Assembly: GCA_013398295.1 (NCBI GenBank)
Contig: VZSF01003934.1
Location: 310,001-374,000, forward strand
DNA from: Chionis minor
Taxonomy: Eukaryota > Chordata > Aves > Charadriiformes > Chionididae
Direction: 5' to 3'
Length of the DNA stretch: 64,000 bases
In this document: piece after piece, positions 38,501 to 51,779 of the stretch
Layout of the letters: each line of letters opens with the position of its first letter
Numbering within the stretch: the first letter of the stretch is position 1
Program-made: the position numbers and the translations under genes
Notes under the pieces: generated by a model
The model's input: only the letters and a program-made list of their open reading frames with translations
What the model was told of the DNA's origin: nothing
Databases searched by the model: none

Positions 38501-41252
38501 AATAAAAATGCCGTTAAACTGACAGTATCACTTGTGAAATCACTGAATGCTTTCATTTGAATTACAGTGTAAATGCTGTAGCAGTCATAATAGGAAGCCA
38601 GTGGTAGCAGATTAAAGTTAGGAGGAGGCCTATATGCTTTGCAACAGCAGATGGAACTTAGTATAAACACTAATGGCCCAGAACACAGCATGCCGAAGGT
38701 CTTAGGCTGAAGATGGAAGGAAATGGGGCAGATGTGTTTTTCTTGCAGCTTTTTAAAGAACCAAATTTTATTAATGATAGCAAACATGTCAGTTATGGCC
38801 CCTTTGCTTTCAGAAGCTCAGTACTTTTGAGAAATCCTCTTTTTGGCCAGAACTTTCAAGTCTAAGTCCAGGGGTAAAAAAATGCGAAGCTTTGTTCAGA
38901 ACGCTTGACTGGACTAGCAGTGAAAAAATACTCTTTCCTTTTCAAAACTGAAGAAAAATATCACCATGTAGACTCAATGCTATGCTGGAATTACTTTTCA
39001 GGGGGGAAAAAAAACCCCAAACCCAAAACTAAGCTAATTTGAACTGAATGTAGCTAACATGCTACAGAATGCTTTGTTTAAACAAAAAGTCCTTACCAAA
39101 GTCTAAGGTGTTTGTCTTCAGCATGCATGACACTCAGATTCTATAGCTCATAGGTGCACCCTGTTGTTAAGTGACTATAAAGGATAAAATGCTAAGCGTG
39201 ATTTTCTTTCCCTTTCTGAGGATGTTGACTTGAACTAGATTGTGCAGCTGATTTTACACCTTTACAACCATTGCTGTTCTCCATGATGATTTGTTACAAT
39301 AGCCCAAAGCTCTGAAACAGACCTCCACAATTCAGAGTTTTCTGGAAGTCCTCTCAGACTTCAGACAGCAGCCCTGAGCTCTGCCAGTCCCTGGGGAAGA
39401 AGGCAAAAAGCCTTTTACGTTTGCTTTCTCCCAAGCATAAGGAGAGAAAACACCTCTTTAGAAGTTTGCAGACAAAGCTTTCTCTTTGGATGGCTGATGC
39501 TTTGGGCATGGCTTGTACTAGAGCTGTATTTTCATTGTTCAAGCACTAAAATCCCTGCAGAGCCCCATCTTCCTCGTGCTGCTTTAGAGGGGTAGAAGTC
39601 AGTGATTGGAATGTGAAGGTTAGGCTTTGGCTAAGATTTATGTTTGGTATGCAACCTGTCACAGCAACAAACAAAGCTTGTGCAAGGTAGTCATGCAAAT
39701 AGGCCAAGTGAAGTCACTGACAATACCATGTGCATAAGGGTGGAGGGGGGTGGGTTCAGCAAATCTGAGCCTCCACATTTCATCTGAATGACCTCTGATA
39801 TGGAAATTATTTTTCCACTCTACTGGCTGAAAAAATTACAGAACCATTTCAGTTTCAAATTGAGCACGCTTCCTAATGACACCAGACCAGGACAGTTAAC
39901 AGCTTCTTTCTTCTATGTCAGTACAACATATTGCAACTCAATTTTTGCATAGGAAGTTTCCTTAAAATTGTAACTAAAGTATTGGTTTTAAAAAGAAGGC
40001 CAAAAGAGCCAATATAATGATGACAGAGACATTCAAGAAGGTTATGGAAAAGTTTCCAGTAACAGCAGCATAGAAAAATAATTTTGCACTTTATAAACTA
40101 AACCACACACACACACTTCAGTTTTGTCACTATGTTTCTTTTGTTCCAGTAATATTTAGTCTCATCAAGTATTTGGGAAACACTAAAAGGATAAAGAAAA
40201 GGAAGCTTAAATAAAATTAGAGTGGCTGGAGAGCTCAGTAGACCTGTTGGGTTACACATGTTAATTCTGGCCCAGTAGGCAGAAGATACAAGAGGCAAAA
40301 CCAGAACAAAGCTCCTTTTGTCTAAATGAAGATTCCTCTAAAGAATACCTAAAAGCAAATTGAGAATAAATGAATACAGTAATGAGGAGAGAGAGGAAGC
40401 CTTTCCTGCTGAGAGGAAAGGAAACAAGTCTTCTTAAATCTGAATCAAGGAGCCAAGAAAGTGTCTTGAACTGGCTTTGTGAAAAACATGAAGACTTCTG
40501 CACATGCATGAATAAAATCTGTACTGTATGGTAAAAGCCAGGGACATTTCTTGATGACTCTCTGCCTTTCTTACAAGAAATGATGAGATATAAAAATCAG
40601 ATGAAAGGTCAGAGAGAAGGTCATTTATCAATTTAATTCCTGGTGCTACTAATAGCTCTCCTTGTGACTGAAGTCATCCCACTAGTAAGCAAAATCAGGG
40701 CTGATGCACAGGCGTGTGTGTCAGAGGTGGAGAGCAATTGCTAAAACCATATAAATCTGCAAACATTCAACTCCTTGCGGTTTAAGAAATTCTGACAGGA
40801 TTTTGTTATATTGTAAACTGGGATCTCTGGTAGCTTAGTATTTTATTTCTTTAATTTTTACCGAATACAAGGTTTCTGCCAACAAAGTGTGAATACACTA
40901 TGCGAAAAGCAAAATACAATGAAAAATAGGCTTTTCTGTGCACAAGATAGAATGTGTAACAAGTCAGTCCTGTGGCATTCAGATAAATGCAAGTGTAACT
41001 AGCACTTGCTTGAATGGCAAATAAAGTCTCATTATCACCTCTCACACAGGAAAAATTGCAAGTGAGTGATTATGCAGCCCTGGGTCTTCCACCTCTCAGG
41101 CACTTCAGGGTGTGGGAGCTACTCAATTTCATTTGCGTCTTTCCACTCAATTAGACGTCTCACTCTGCAGTCAAAAGCAGTGATTGGCAAAACTATTTTT
41201 CCCATCTGTTCTCTCACTCTGGCTGCTATTTTTTTTTAAATAAATACACTTC

Positions 41253-41267
41253 TTTTTTTTTTTTTTT
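41253..41267. repeat. T15 homopolymer
   Basis: One of four runs of 12 or more T on the + strand to the right of the CpG island. Confidence 0.9.
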
Positions 41268-42239
41268 AAAGACAAGTTGTTTTTAATGTTTATATGTATT
41301 TAGGTAATTGTAGGCTTTTCTGGCCTAGACATGGTTCTGTTCTAAAGACTATAAAAGGAAAATAGTCTCAAATTTTCAAGCCTGAGTATGTTAAGCTTCT
41401 TAAAATGACTGTTTTTAGGGATGCTACCCACAAGAAGCACAAACTGATGTCAGTCAGTGGGAGCAGTGGGTGTTCAGTAAAATAGTTCAGTAAAATAGGC
41501 CATGAAGGTAATCATATTTACATATGTGAACACTTAGATTTAAAATCTGATCTTCAGATCCTATTGCATCTTTGGCTGTCTAAACACTGTTGTGTTCCTA
41601 ACAGATGTGATTATTGCTACACATTATTTGTTATTATGACAATGAGCAGAGACTGCAGTTCAGGATCGAAGTGTCTTTATCTGCGTCTGTATAGCGCCTC
41701 TGAAGATGTGGTTTACAGCAGTAAGTCATGTGAATCACGGGTTCCACCCAATAGGTACCAGACCACCACTGATTTCAGTAAGAAGCTCCTTCTGCCAGGA
41801 CTACTAAAACAAACAAACAAAAACAATCAAAAAACACCAACCCCCAAATCCCTCTCTTATTTGTTTTTGATTGAAATGTGGGATTTTAACAAAATTCTTC
41901 TGTGGGAGAAATGTCTGCTTTCTTTGTATTGATGTTGCTAATCCTTTGAATTGTGAGAAATATGAAAACTGCAGATTTTGGATTTAGCCAAAGTATTAGT
42001 TTTTCATATATTTTTATAAGAAAGTCCAAGTTCTCAGACAGCTGAAAATCTGATCAGTGCTGTTGGCTTTATAAGGAAAGAATAATTTTTTATTGACTTA
42101 AAATTGTATAAATCTCACATATTCCATATATGGTTATTATCCTTTGTAAACTACTTCAAGGTAAAATATTAAGGTAAAAGATAAAATGTCAGCACTGTGC
42201 AGAAATATTGATGTAAGTTTTAGAGGCCTGACTATGGAG

Positions 42240-42480
42240 GTAGAAGAGTGTCATTGCATTTGTGGAGCGCTTTATGTGGACTAATTACAGAAACAGCTGG
42301 TCTAATTTGTCTGGCACAGCAATGTGTAAATACAGATATATTGCCTCGCCTGTCAAATGATATTTTTTTTCATATCATGACATTGCCTGGTGCTGTTCAG
42401 ATGTTTGTCGGTGTCCTTTTCTCAAATTACAGAGCTTCCCTGGGTAGGAATGCAAGTTCAACACGAGGCTGCTGGCATTA
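42240..42480. promoter_or_regulatory. Candidate conserved non-coding element (homeodomain-type and E-box sites)
   Basis: CTAATTACAG (42281-42290) and CAGCTG (42294-42299) are three bases apart, inside a stretch that looks less repetitive and more information-rich than its surroundings. A 77-codon frame spans it, but the predicted peptide resembles nothing known. No conservation data were available, so this is a weak candidate. Confidence 0.2.
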
Positions 42481-43665
42481 AGTTGGTCAGAAAAATACAG
42501 AAGGTCTGAGATCTAGATTTGAAGAAAACAGTGGGAATGAAAGGGAGAGAATTGTATATAAACCTTACGATGAAATGTCTTGCTAATACCACCCGAACAT
42601 TCATATAAATACCCACTTAATAATTTGTTTTAGTAATCCTTCAGTTACCTCAATTATATTCTTAGCAATGGGAGGACTCTGCCATCTGGCTTTATTGATT
42701 TTAGGGCGTGCAGTGTTGAACTGGAAAAAATTTAGAGAGCTGAGGCAGTGAATCAAATGTGGAGTTCCCCTGGGAAATCCACTAGTAAGTACATTACTGG
42801 ACAGCAGAGAAAACAGCTAGAAGCCAAGCAGAATAAATAGAATCAGTCCCTATGGAAATGATTAAAAATGGGCAGCAGAAGGGAAACGAAGATCTACAAG
42901 GAATTTCTGCTAAGGCTGGACTGGGAACTGGGCTAATGTACAGACCTGTGCTTTTTCCCAAGATTTTTCCTGTCCATTCTGCATCTTTCTTTAGGGTTAG
43001 GTTTCCTTCCTAATGTAAAATACATAGCAATATGCCAGTGGGGGAAGTGCCGTGAGGTTAGCCCTGTCAGTCAGGGAGGAGCACCTGGCCCCTGGGCAGA
43101 AATCCAGAGAAGCTTCTTGCCAAGGAAGTAGCTTATACAAACTGTGAACTGTGTCCACCTGTTAGGCGCTGTGTGCTCTTGATTTATGTCTTGCACTGCA
43201 GACATATTTGCTACAACTAGCTCTTTACATCAATTTAATAGTTATTCTTGTAATTGGCACTGAATTTACTTGCAAACACACACACGCAGATACATGTATT
43301 GTTTCCCTGTTTATCTGCTGTCTGTTCTGTTGAAAGGCTTTCTTCCCTTGTATGCTTCCAACCACAAATGCACATCATGCAATTAACCTCTGTATGCAGC
43401 ACAGTGCTATAGTCAGTCTTAATGCTGAGCTAGTCTGTGCTGCTTTTGAATTAGTCAAATAACTCACATTCTCCCCGCAGAAAATCAGCTAACATGATCT
43501 TAAGATATTTTGAGGAAAATTTAAAAATTTTGAAGAGTTCTGAGAATGTTACCAAACCCCATTATTCTTTCACTGCAGTTAGTTGCAAAATCTCATTTCA
43601 GTGTGATGAGAGCACTGTTTGCTGAGTGTGCCTAATTTGACATTAGAACTGTGTGTCTTGGCAGA

Positions 43666-43718
43666 TTAAGACATTATGCGGGCTGGAAGACGTTAAGACA
43701 TCATGCCATGTGCTGGAA
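43666..43718. repeat. Imperfect direct duplication, period 27
   Basis: TTAAGACATTATGC at 43666 recurs as TTAAGACATCATGC at 43693, each followed at slightly different spacing by GCTGGAA. It looks like a decayed two-copy tandem duplication. Confidence 0.6.
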
Positions 43719-45100
43719 AGCCCAGGTGCATTTGATGCTCAGGTGAAAGAAGGCCTCAGTGAGGCACTGTTTGAATGTAATATAGACTAAACCTTATTTT
43801 TTATGCTATATCGAGCAGGTAGAGACTTTACCAGGAGGGCAAAAGGGCTCCACTAATACCACCAATTATGTCAAACCACCAACAAAAAGCACCCCTAAAC
43901 ATTTAAAAGGCAGAGCTCTTAGTCTCTTCCACCATTATCATGTTGATGGTGGCTCCTTCTTTGACAGGCCAACTTCATGGCCTCATTTTGACATTTTTGC
44001 TTTTGCTTAGAAGACTGTAAAATATACTACACTCGTGCAAATATATGTGTATCTGCCATATTCACAGTGCTGTTCCTAGCAGCTGGATTACCTGGCTGGT
44101 AGCTATTGAGTTTGAAGGCTGCATATTATTTCTTTCCTTTTGGGGATCATAAATGGTTATTTGAGAATAAGATTGATGTGTTGTCCTGCTTGTTCTGAAG
44201 TTCCGTAGAGTTTAACCATGTGAATCATAACATTGTCTTATCTGTCCTGGTCATTTAAAAAATAAATGAGTTTCCTGTTTTCTCATCGAAGTACAGAGAT
44301 ATTAGAAGACTGGAGGAAAAAGAGTATGTGATCACTTTTCTATGAGATCTCTGGATGAACTCATTCTAATTCAGTCTCCCTAGTCAGAGCTATTTTGAGT
44401 GACATTCTGGTTAGAAACAAGCAATTTCTAGGCTCAGCTTCACATATCCTGTCATTGAGGATGTGCCACTACTGCTTGAGGAAAGTACCCGTGATTTGTG
44501 AGAGCATTTCTTACATTTTCAAGTGGATGCGTAGCTTTTGGAATTGGAGAGAAAAATCTTCAAAACACGCATCCTCACAATCAGCAGGCTAATAGAGAAC
44601 ATACCAGTTTTAAATTCTGTAAAATATCATGCCTTTTAAGGCAATCTGATAGTTTGGGAAGGTGTATACCTGGTTCGTAATTGCTTGGATTTAGCACTGT
44701 AGAAGAAGGTAACTAGTGAACAAGGCTGTCAGGTGCTCACCATAGAAAAATACCTTCTTCAGCTGCCACAGTAATCTTAGCAGCACATGTTGACTCAATC
44801 TCACGTTGGCACAGAAAGCAAGCACCTGGGACATATTTAATATTTGTCTTTGTATATTGTGCTAAGCTTTCACATATGTTACAATGTTAGGATAGGAAAG
44901 AGATTCTGATCCTATTTTCTGCTTTCCGTATCTTTAAATGAACCGCTGTGCCATCCGCTGGCAGAAGCCGTAGGCTGTTCTGCACATAAATTACAGGTAT
45001 GTGTTAGGGGAGGGGTCACATAAAAGACCCGTATTTGTTCTCTGTTTCCTTCCTTCATCTGGAGTAAAATACTTTGTAGCCTGACATACCGACATACTGA

Positions 45101-45118
45101 CAACCGGCTGTACTGCTC
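45101..45118. repeat. 18-bp direct repeat, left copy
   Basis: CAACCGGCTGTACTGCTC, identical to 45548-45565. The repeated unit contains a CpG, and its left copy abuts a CR1 3' end that begins at about 45119. Confidence 0.92.
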
Positions 45119-45201
45119 GTGTCCCTGCCCATGGCAGGGGGGTTGGAACTTGATGATCTTTAAGGTCCCTTCCAATTCTAACCATTCTATGATTCTATGA
45201 T
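45119..45201 (+). mobile_element. CR1 LINE 3' end (forward orientation)
   Basis: The segment shows CCCATGGCAGGGGGGTTGGA, then TGATGATCTTTAAGGTCCCT, TCCAATTCTAACC, and two ATTCTATG units. It is a very short 5'-truncated copy. It starts immediately after the left 18-bp direct repeat. Confidence 0.92.
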
Positions 45202-45547
45202 ATCAGTGTGAGGTTGTGGCACACGGAGAACACACCCAAGCCACCAAGGGCTGAAATAGATAATCTTATAGGCTGGGCATTGACATATAAGGATAAGCCA
45301 TAATCAAAGTCATCCAAGCCATGTTATCAAGAAATGTTGAGGTTTCAGACAACATATGAGCCAGATCTAACCCAGCCTTGGCCAACAAATTCTTTGGCGT
45401 AAACCATTCTCCCTTTCTGCCTCACTCCGAGCCCTCTCCATGGCTGAACAGCACTACAGTGTATGCTGTATTCCAGTAGAACCTAGAAATGGTTGTACTG
45501 GGCTGAAGCAAATGCACATTACATGGCAGCGGGTCCTTATTAACTCG
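45202..45547. other. Unassigned sequence between the CR1 tail and the right 18-bp repeat
   Basis: About 350 bases with no recognised family. It may share its origin with the adjacent CR1 tail if the flanking 18-bp repeats mark a single insertion. Confidence 0.5.
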
Positions 45548-45565
45548 CAACCGGCTGTACTGCTC
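45548..45565. repeat. 18-bp direct repeat, right copy
   Basis: Identical to 45101-45118. It ends six bases before a 15-bp-stem hairpin. Confidence 0.92.
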
Positions 45566-45571
45566 ATTGTA

Positions 45572-45609
45572 GCTAGCCATTACAACTGCTAGTTGTAGCT
45601 TTGGCTAGC
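45572..45609. repeat. 38-base inverted repeat (hairpin)
   Basis: GCTAGCCA (45572-45579) pairs with TGGCTAGC (45602-45609). TACAACT (45581-45587) pairs with AGTTGTA (45591-45597) around a GCT loop. A 1-by-4 internal loop separates the two stem segments, giving 15 perfect base pairs in total. Further GCTAG words occur at 45616-45620, so the block is locally enriched for this motif. Confidence 0.85.
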
Positions 45610-48173
45610 CGGATTGCTAGCAAAGTGTTAGCTCTTGCAACTGGCGCAGGAGACAGAGCAGATTTGTGGGAACGCTAGCGAGATCCCCAGACTTCTGCTT
45701 TCTCAGCTTCTGAATGCATGCAACAACATCACCGGGGATTTCACTGCTTATGAAACCAGTGTGCAGTTTTTTGTAACTGCGGATCTCTTTCTGCTCAGAC
45801 CTCGCAGTTCTCTGAGTGATTAACGCTGACCTGGCTTGTGGCCTCTTCGCAGAGCAACGGCAACGCACCCGTGCTTTCTGAGCATGTGAAAATCAGGTTA
45901 CTCAAGGTCTTTCCCATCTGATTGACCATACCGAAAGGCATAACACAATGAAGTTGTTTGTCTCCAAATGTCTTGGTTGTATTTTGGTTTTGTTTAATTT
46001 AGCTGGTGCAGAAAGGAAGTAATGCTGCTCTTTTTTTTTTTTTTAAATCTCTTATTCCTTCTGCTTTTTTATTATTTATAGTAAAATATTACTTAACCAT
46101 ATGCCTGTACTAAATGGATTTCTAAATTCCCAGTGCTGCGTTTTAATATGACAAGCATATGAAGCCATTGTAAGCATTTGAAAATTTCTGTAAAGATAGT
46201 ACATAAAACATCATAGATACATAGTAGTCTGAAAGAGGCAGGGACAAGACACCACCAAAAGTTAAGCGTCTGTCCATTATTATGAGAACAAGTATCTCTT
46301 TATCTGGGAACTGTTAAAACTTTTGGAAACAGAAAGACATATCATATGGTATACTAAGAAGAAGGCAATGTTTTATCATGCAGGAGTTTATGCATTTACT
46401 GTAAGAAAACAGCCATATTACACTGATAAAGGATGACCATTTTTATTACACACATACATAATTGGAGGCAGAATCTGGGTTTTCTTGTATATTTCTATAG
46501 CGTCTGGCATGGAGCAGGGTGTAATTTGGGTATGGAGTTGCAGCTTTTTTATTTTTTCCAAGCCTTTCCTCTCTCCCACAAGCAAGATATTTAATAGACA
46601 TTTGGTTCAGGCTTGGCACTCCTGTGCCATTCAGTTAGCAAATGTGTCACAAGCAGCCAGTGATGGTAAATGTTGATGATTTACATGGGCTGCCTCCATA
46701 ACCATGTATGCAAATCAAATCTACAGTCCTCTGAAAATCTTGTCTTTTTTCATACGTGCTGCCACGAGTGTCAACGAAAACAGCTTAGTTGGTTTGAAAT
46801 TACTGGGTGGATACAAGCCACTGAGCTATACTGGAGTTAAAAGGAATGTTGATTAGATGAACCCATGGTAGACAGGGTCCAGTATATTGCAGGTTTAAGG
46901 GAATGTAGATGTCTCTCTGGGCTCATTTATTGCAGTATGGTTTCCATGCCGTGTAACAGGAACAAGGGTGTGCTTCTGCCTGTGTTCCCCACTGTGATCA
47001 GTATCATAGACATAGCCACTGTTGACAGTGCTGTCCTAATTTCCCTGTGTGCAGCACAGGAGGACATGTTCACTGAGTATCTCACTTTTCCCAGGAGACC
47101 CGAGACACTTCAGGATCTTCAGATGATTTAGCTCATTCCCTTTCTTGCCACTTTCCCTTACAGTTTTTTTTTTTTTTTCTTCATCATCCATAAATCACCA
47201 GCATTCTGGAAAGGCCTTGATTCGTAAAAAACCTAGACAACCCTCCCACCTGTCAAAGGGCGTGTAAGCACATTTAGAAGGGGCCTTCATGCTTCTCTGT
47301 TTTGACACTTCTTCTGCTCATATATTCCTGCCAGCTTTCTATGTCCACTTCAGTGAAACCTGGGAATTCAGATGACCAGAGATCATTGTTTCATACCTAG
47401 TGGGTGGGAAACTAACCTCTCAAAGACAAGTTGCTTTTCTATCGACAATCTGTAGGACGGACAACTGAGTAAGCCCCACAGCGAAGGAGGGAGAGTTAAT
47501 CTTCCACATGCTCATCTCAGTGTTTGTGTTGGACTACATGGAGACTTGAGCCATCTTGTTTTTTAATAGCATAAATTAGTAGAGGGAGGGTCACCCGGGA
47601 CATATGTCTGCCTTTAACTGAGAAAGGTGGGCTAAAGTGCTGTGACCAGTAGCAGAAAAATGTTAGCAATTAAATCAGCCTCAAAAGGACCCACAGTTTA
47701 CAGCAGCCCTTCATTCAGGCTCTGATTTTGCATGTGTAATCATTAACACATCCTGCCTTGTTGCACTCTCATGCATCTCAATTCTCTTTGCATTATTGCA
47801 AGAAAAAAATCAAGCTACAGTTTAAAAATTCCAGAAGGACAGAGGGGTTTAAAATATCTGAACCCATGGTGGGAAGTAGTCTTCTAGCTCACACAGACTG
47901 TAAATATTTCAAATGAACTGCCAGATTATTGTGAAGCAGTACTCATATAAATAGTTACAGAACGTCATTAGAAACATTTAAACCACAACCCGGCACATCA
48001 GCATGACCAATATATTAGTCATATGTGATTTAGCTGTGAAAAGTGGCTTTGCTTATGACATCAATGGAATATAGCTTTTGTTACCTCCTGCGTTTAGCTA
48101 GTACTTTACAGCTTGAATGACAATTCAGTTGTGAAGAAGTGACAGAAAGTAGATGCTCTGCTTATAGATCTTT

Positions 48174-48200
48174 AAAAAAAAAAAAAAAACAAAAAAGGAA
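48174..48200. repeat. A-rich tract
   Basis: A16 followed by CAAAAAAGG. No retroposon body recognised beside it. Confidence 0.85.
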
Positions 48201-48691
48201 AAGACTACTGTGTAGATTAATGCCATAAAAAGCTCTTTGAAAAGGAGAAGCCAGAGGGAAGAGAAAGATAATCTGAATGAAGTGAACTCTCTAAGTCTGC
48301 GAGAGGACCAGATTTGCTGCTGAATTAAATATTAACTCCTGGAACTGAAATGAGCTGAACAGTAGCTGTGAATTTGGACATATATAAGGGGGGACTAGGA
48401 TCACATCTAATGGAGGCAAATGCAAACAAAATCTTCAGGTTCCTGTTTAGTTTAATGGGCTAAATCTGGTATGTATCTGCTTATCTGTGTGGAAAAGGTA
48501 TTGATCACAGAGAAGCAGATATGACACTCTTCTGGATGAGCTTCTGGTCATCTGATCCAAGGCAGACAGCAGCACATAACCATCTTTATGATCTGTATGA
48601 CAATAGTCTCTTTCCACCTCTAGCACCCAAGATTTCATCATGTTAGTATGTGAGTATGTGTAACTAAAAATAATTATTTACACTGTAGTGA

Positions 48692-48708
48692 TTTTTTTTT
48701 TTTTTTTT
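48692..48708. repeat. T17 homopolymer
   Basis: The longest T run seen in the window. Confidence 0.9.
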
Positions 48709-51700
48709 GTCTTGAGATACTTCTGAGCAGTACTGCTTGCAACCTCAATCAGTGCGTTCCCTTTTCGGAGCTAGGCCTTTAGCGCCATCAAGTGAAGAAA
48801 ACTGGTTTAAACAAGTGCTAACATTGGAAAAAGCATAAACTGAGCTAAGAACACAATTCCGAAGGAAGACAATGGTATAATTGGAAACACTGCATCTTAC
48901 TCAGCATGGGTGTCTAGCTCTCTTGGCTTTTTCAAATTAGTAAGCTCAATGCAGATGTGCTTCCAGCTACTAACAATACTTCAAATGCAACAATATTTTA
49001 AATGCTATGATATCTAACTCTTAGGAAAAATTCGAAGAGCATTTATGATCACCTAAATAACAGGCTTGATTTTCAAAAAGCCAGTTAGTTGTAACCTTAC
49101 ACTGACATCAGCAGGAGCTGAGCAAAGGTTAGCAAGTAAGTCAGAGGGAATGCTTTGTTCATGGGTGCTGCCTGGTTTTTTGTTCCATAGAATGCTCCCA
49201 AGTAGATGTGATTTTAGGCAGTCTTTCAAATTCTATTTGTTTTCTACAGGTTTGGAGGCTCGATTTGCACTCCATGTATTGATTCTGCATAGTGGTTTTT
49301 TTCTCTATGGTGCCTGAAGAATTGGGATTTATAAGTGAAGCATGGTTTTCATGATGATACACACTTGTGAGGGAAAAAAAAATATATATTCTGTATATAG
49401 AACATTTTCTATCTATCACTTTCTGTCATTGCCTCCATCTGACAATTGGTGTTTGAATTTCAAGCTGATCATGTTAGTTGCTTATATAAATCCTGCAGAA
49501 ATATTTATTTTCCCTAGCTGGATTGATAGTTTGCAAGCAGCAGAAATGGTTTGAAAACCCATAAGGGCAGTTCAGGCACGAGCAGCAAATAAAAAGTACA
49601 TAAAGTGTTTTAGAAAATCTTAAAGCTTTTCCCTTCTGCACTGTGCAATCCCTGAGACCCTAGAGAATCAGGCCATGCTGTGGGTTGTTGACTTGTCACA
49701 GTGTTGAATGGAATTTATTCTGATTTCATACTCTTTGGTTCACTGTGGTTTTGTAGTGTTAGTTGCAAAGATGCAGGAAGGTGCAGGTCCCTCCCTGTAC
49801 CACTGAATATTGAAGCATTCCGGTCAAGAAGCTGTAGGGAAATTTAACTCTGCCCAGCGACACTTTCTCCAATAAAATGCATACTATTCCCAGTCTGAAT
49901 ATTGAAAAAGAGTTCTGAGTGTCTTGTCCAAATAAAACTAAATGGTTTAATATGCACAGCCTCTGAGTAGCAGCCACAAGACTGGCTGTGGCCTTCCATT
50001 TACGTGGCTGCCTCACAATACCTGATTATAGATTGTCTAAGGACACACTGAACCCCGCAGTCTGCCTGGGTAACTGTGTAATCTGCAACATACCCTCCAG
50101 CTGACTTTTGGATCAGTCCTGCTGACATGCTGCAGCACAAACTGTTTTAAAAGAAGACATGAAGTGGCCCATAAAATACGAACTACAGACACCCATGGGT
50201 TCCAAAGTAAAACTATCTAAATACGTGAGCGAGAACTAGTTTCGTTAGCAATAAGTGATGCTTCAAACAGGCAGAGATGAGATGAAAGATCTGAGCCTTT
50301 TGAAAGGCTGATGTTGCATGCAAACTCCATTTTTTATTCAGTAGCAGTCAGGCTGTGTGAGCTCATAGTCTTAAATTTCTGACACTCCAACAAGGTCCAA
50401 TCCAGAACTGACACATCTTTCTGCAGCCGTTGTCCTTATATTAAGTGAGCACGGAAAATGCTTTGTGAGAATTAATTGTCTGCAGTTATGTGTGCCCAGA
50501 ATATTACCTAGTGAGAGCAGAGATCGCCTCAGGGAACACCTCAGAATAATACCCAGCGTAACCTTTTTTGCATGTGAGTAATGGAAAAAGGTCATAAAAG
50601 CTGCATCCATGGGGTTCCACCTCTTCCACATTTTCTTTCCTGTATCCTCAAGCAGTTTTTGATCTGGCGAACTCATTGGTTTGGTACAAATGATTCAAGT
50701 ATCCTTGGCTTCTACATCCAGTTGCATGCTAATTCCTCTTTACCCAACTTACCAAGGAATGTGCTTGTAATTTAAAAATACTCAAATTTCTCCGACAGAG
50801 AAAAAGAGAGAAAGAGACAAAGAGGAAGATGGCTCTATTTCAAGAAAAGAGAAATGAGAGTGGTTCTGGGTTGTGGGTGGCAGTTCCTAGCATGTGATCC
50901 CTGTCACATGTGTGCACAGTGGCAGACGTGTAATAGCCCAAACAAGTGAGAGACAAGCCAATAATAAAATAGGAAAGCATATAAAAAGCAGACCCACTAT
51001 TCTCTGTCGTGGACCCCAACCTAGCCAAAATATCATCATGGGAGTGAGTGTCTTGTTAGGGCATAAAAACTAGTATTTCTGAGTTACTTTTATTGTGGCT
51101 GAGGAAAGCCCTGTGCTGCAAAGCTAACTTGTCCTCTAGGTTTTGTAAACTATGGTATTGCTGAAATGTTTTAATCTAGCTATGAGTACTGCTGCAGATC
51201 ACATTTAAGTTCCTCAAATTTCCTATTTTATTACATTTGTGAGAATAAGCTATAGATTTTTACCAGGTGTGCTGTTCCAGTGAGGAAACAGCATGGTAAG
51301 TTTTCGTAGGCCATTAAAAGTAATACAAAAGCAAAGTGGTGAGAAAACAGAACAGACTGAAAAGGAGTCAAACAGAAAGAGCAGGTCCCATAAACAAACT
51401 GTATGCAACATACAGGATCCATTGTACTCACCTGGGGCAAGTCCAAAGAATTTGTGAGGGACAAAAGAACATCTAATATTTTTTATGCATGTTTCTAGAA
51501 ACAAATTTGCAAATCCATTTCAGATGCCTAAATTTTCTAAGTAGTGATATTCCCAGCACATAGCAACCGGTGAGGAGTGGCATATATTAATTTTTTCAGA
51601 TTATACTGCATGTGTGAAACTGTTTCGTGAAACACGTTCCATTTGGCATGGATGACTGACTGTCTCTTTAGGTTTAAAATAATGATGATGTTGGTGCCAT

Positions 51701-51779
51701 GCATAATAGGAATAGCTACAAGGATGTGAGTCACTAAACGACTTTTGTTTTGCTGACTTTTAACAGTTAACAACCTAAA

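Larger units (their letters stand above)
35531..45100. other. Intergenic sequence, no gene recognised
   Basis: About 9.6 kb of AT-rich DNA with modest simple repeats: a short CA run at 40104-40116 and a T15 run at 41253-41267. Open frames are short and unconvincing. A possible regulatory element at 42240-42480 is listed separately. Confidence 0.7.
45610..51779. other. Intergenic sequence, no gene recognised
   Basis: AT-rich DNA with homopolymer runs: T14 at 46031-46044, T15 at 47164-47178, A16 at 48174-48189 and T17 at 48692-48708. Small open frames match nothing recognised. An octamer-type ATGCAAAT lies at 46708-46715. Confidence 0.7.

Noticed and set aside
42248..42481. A 77-codon frame that reads smoothly and is hydrophobic
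   Set aside because: It resembles no known protein; the DNA is better treated as a possible non-coding element.
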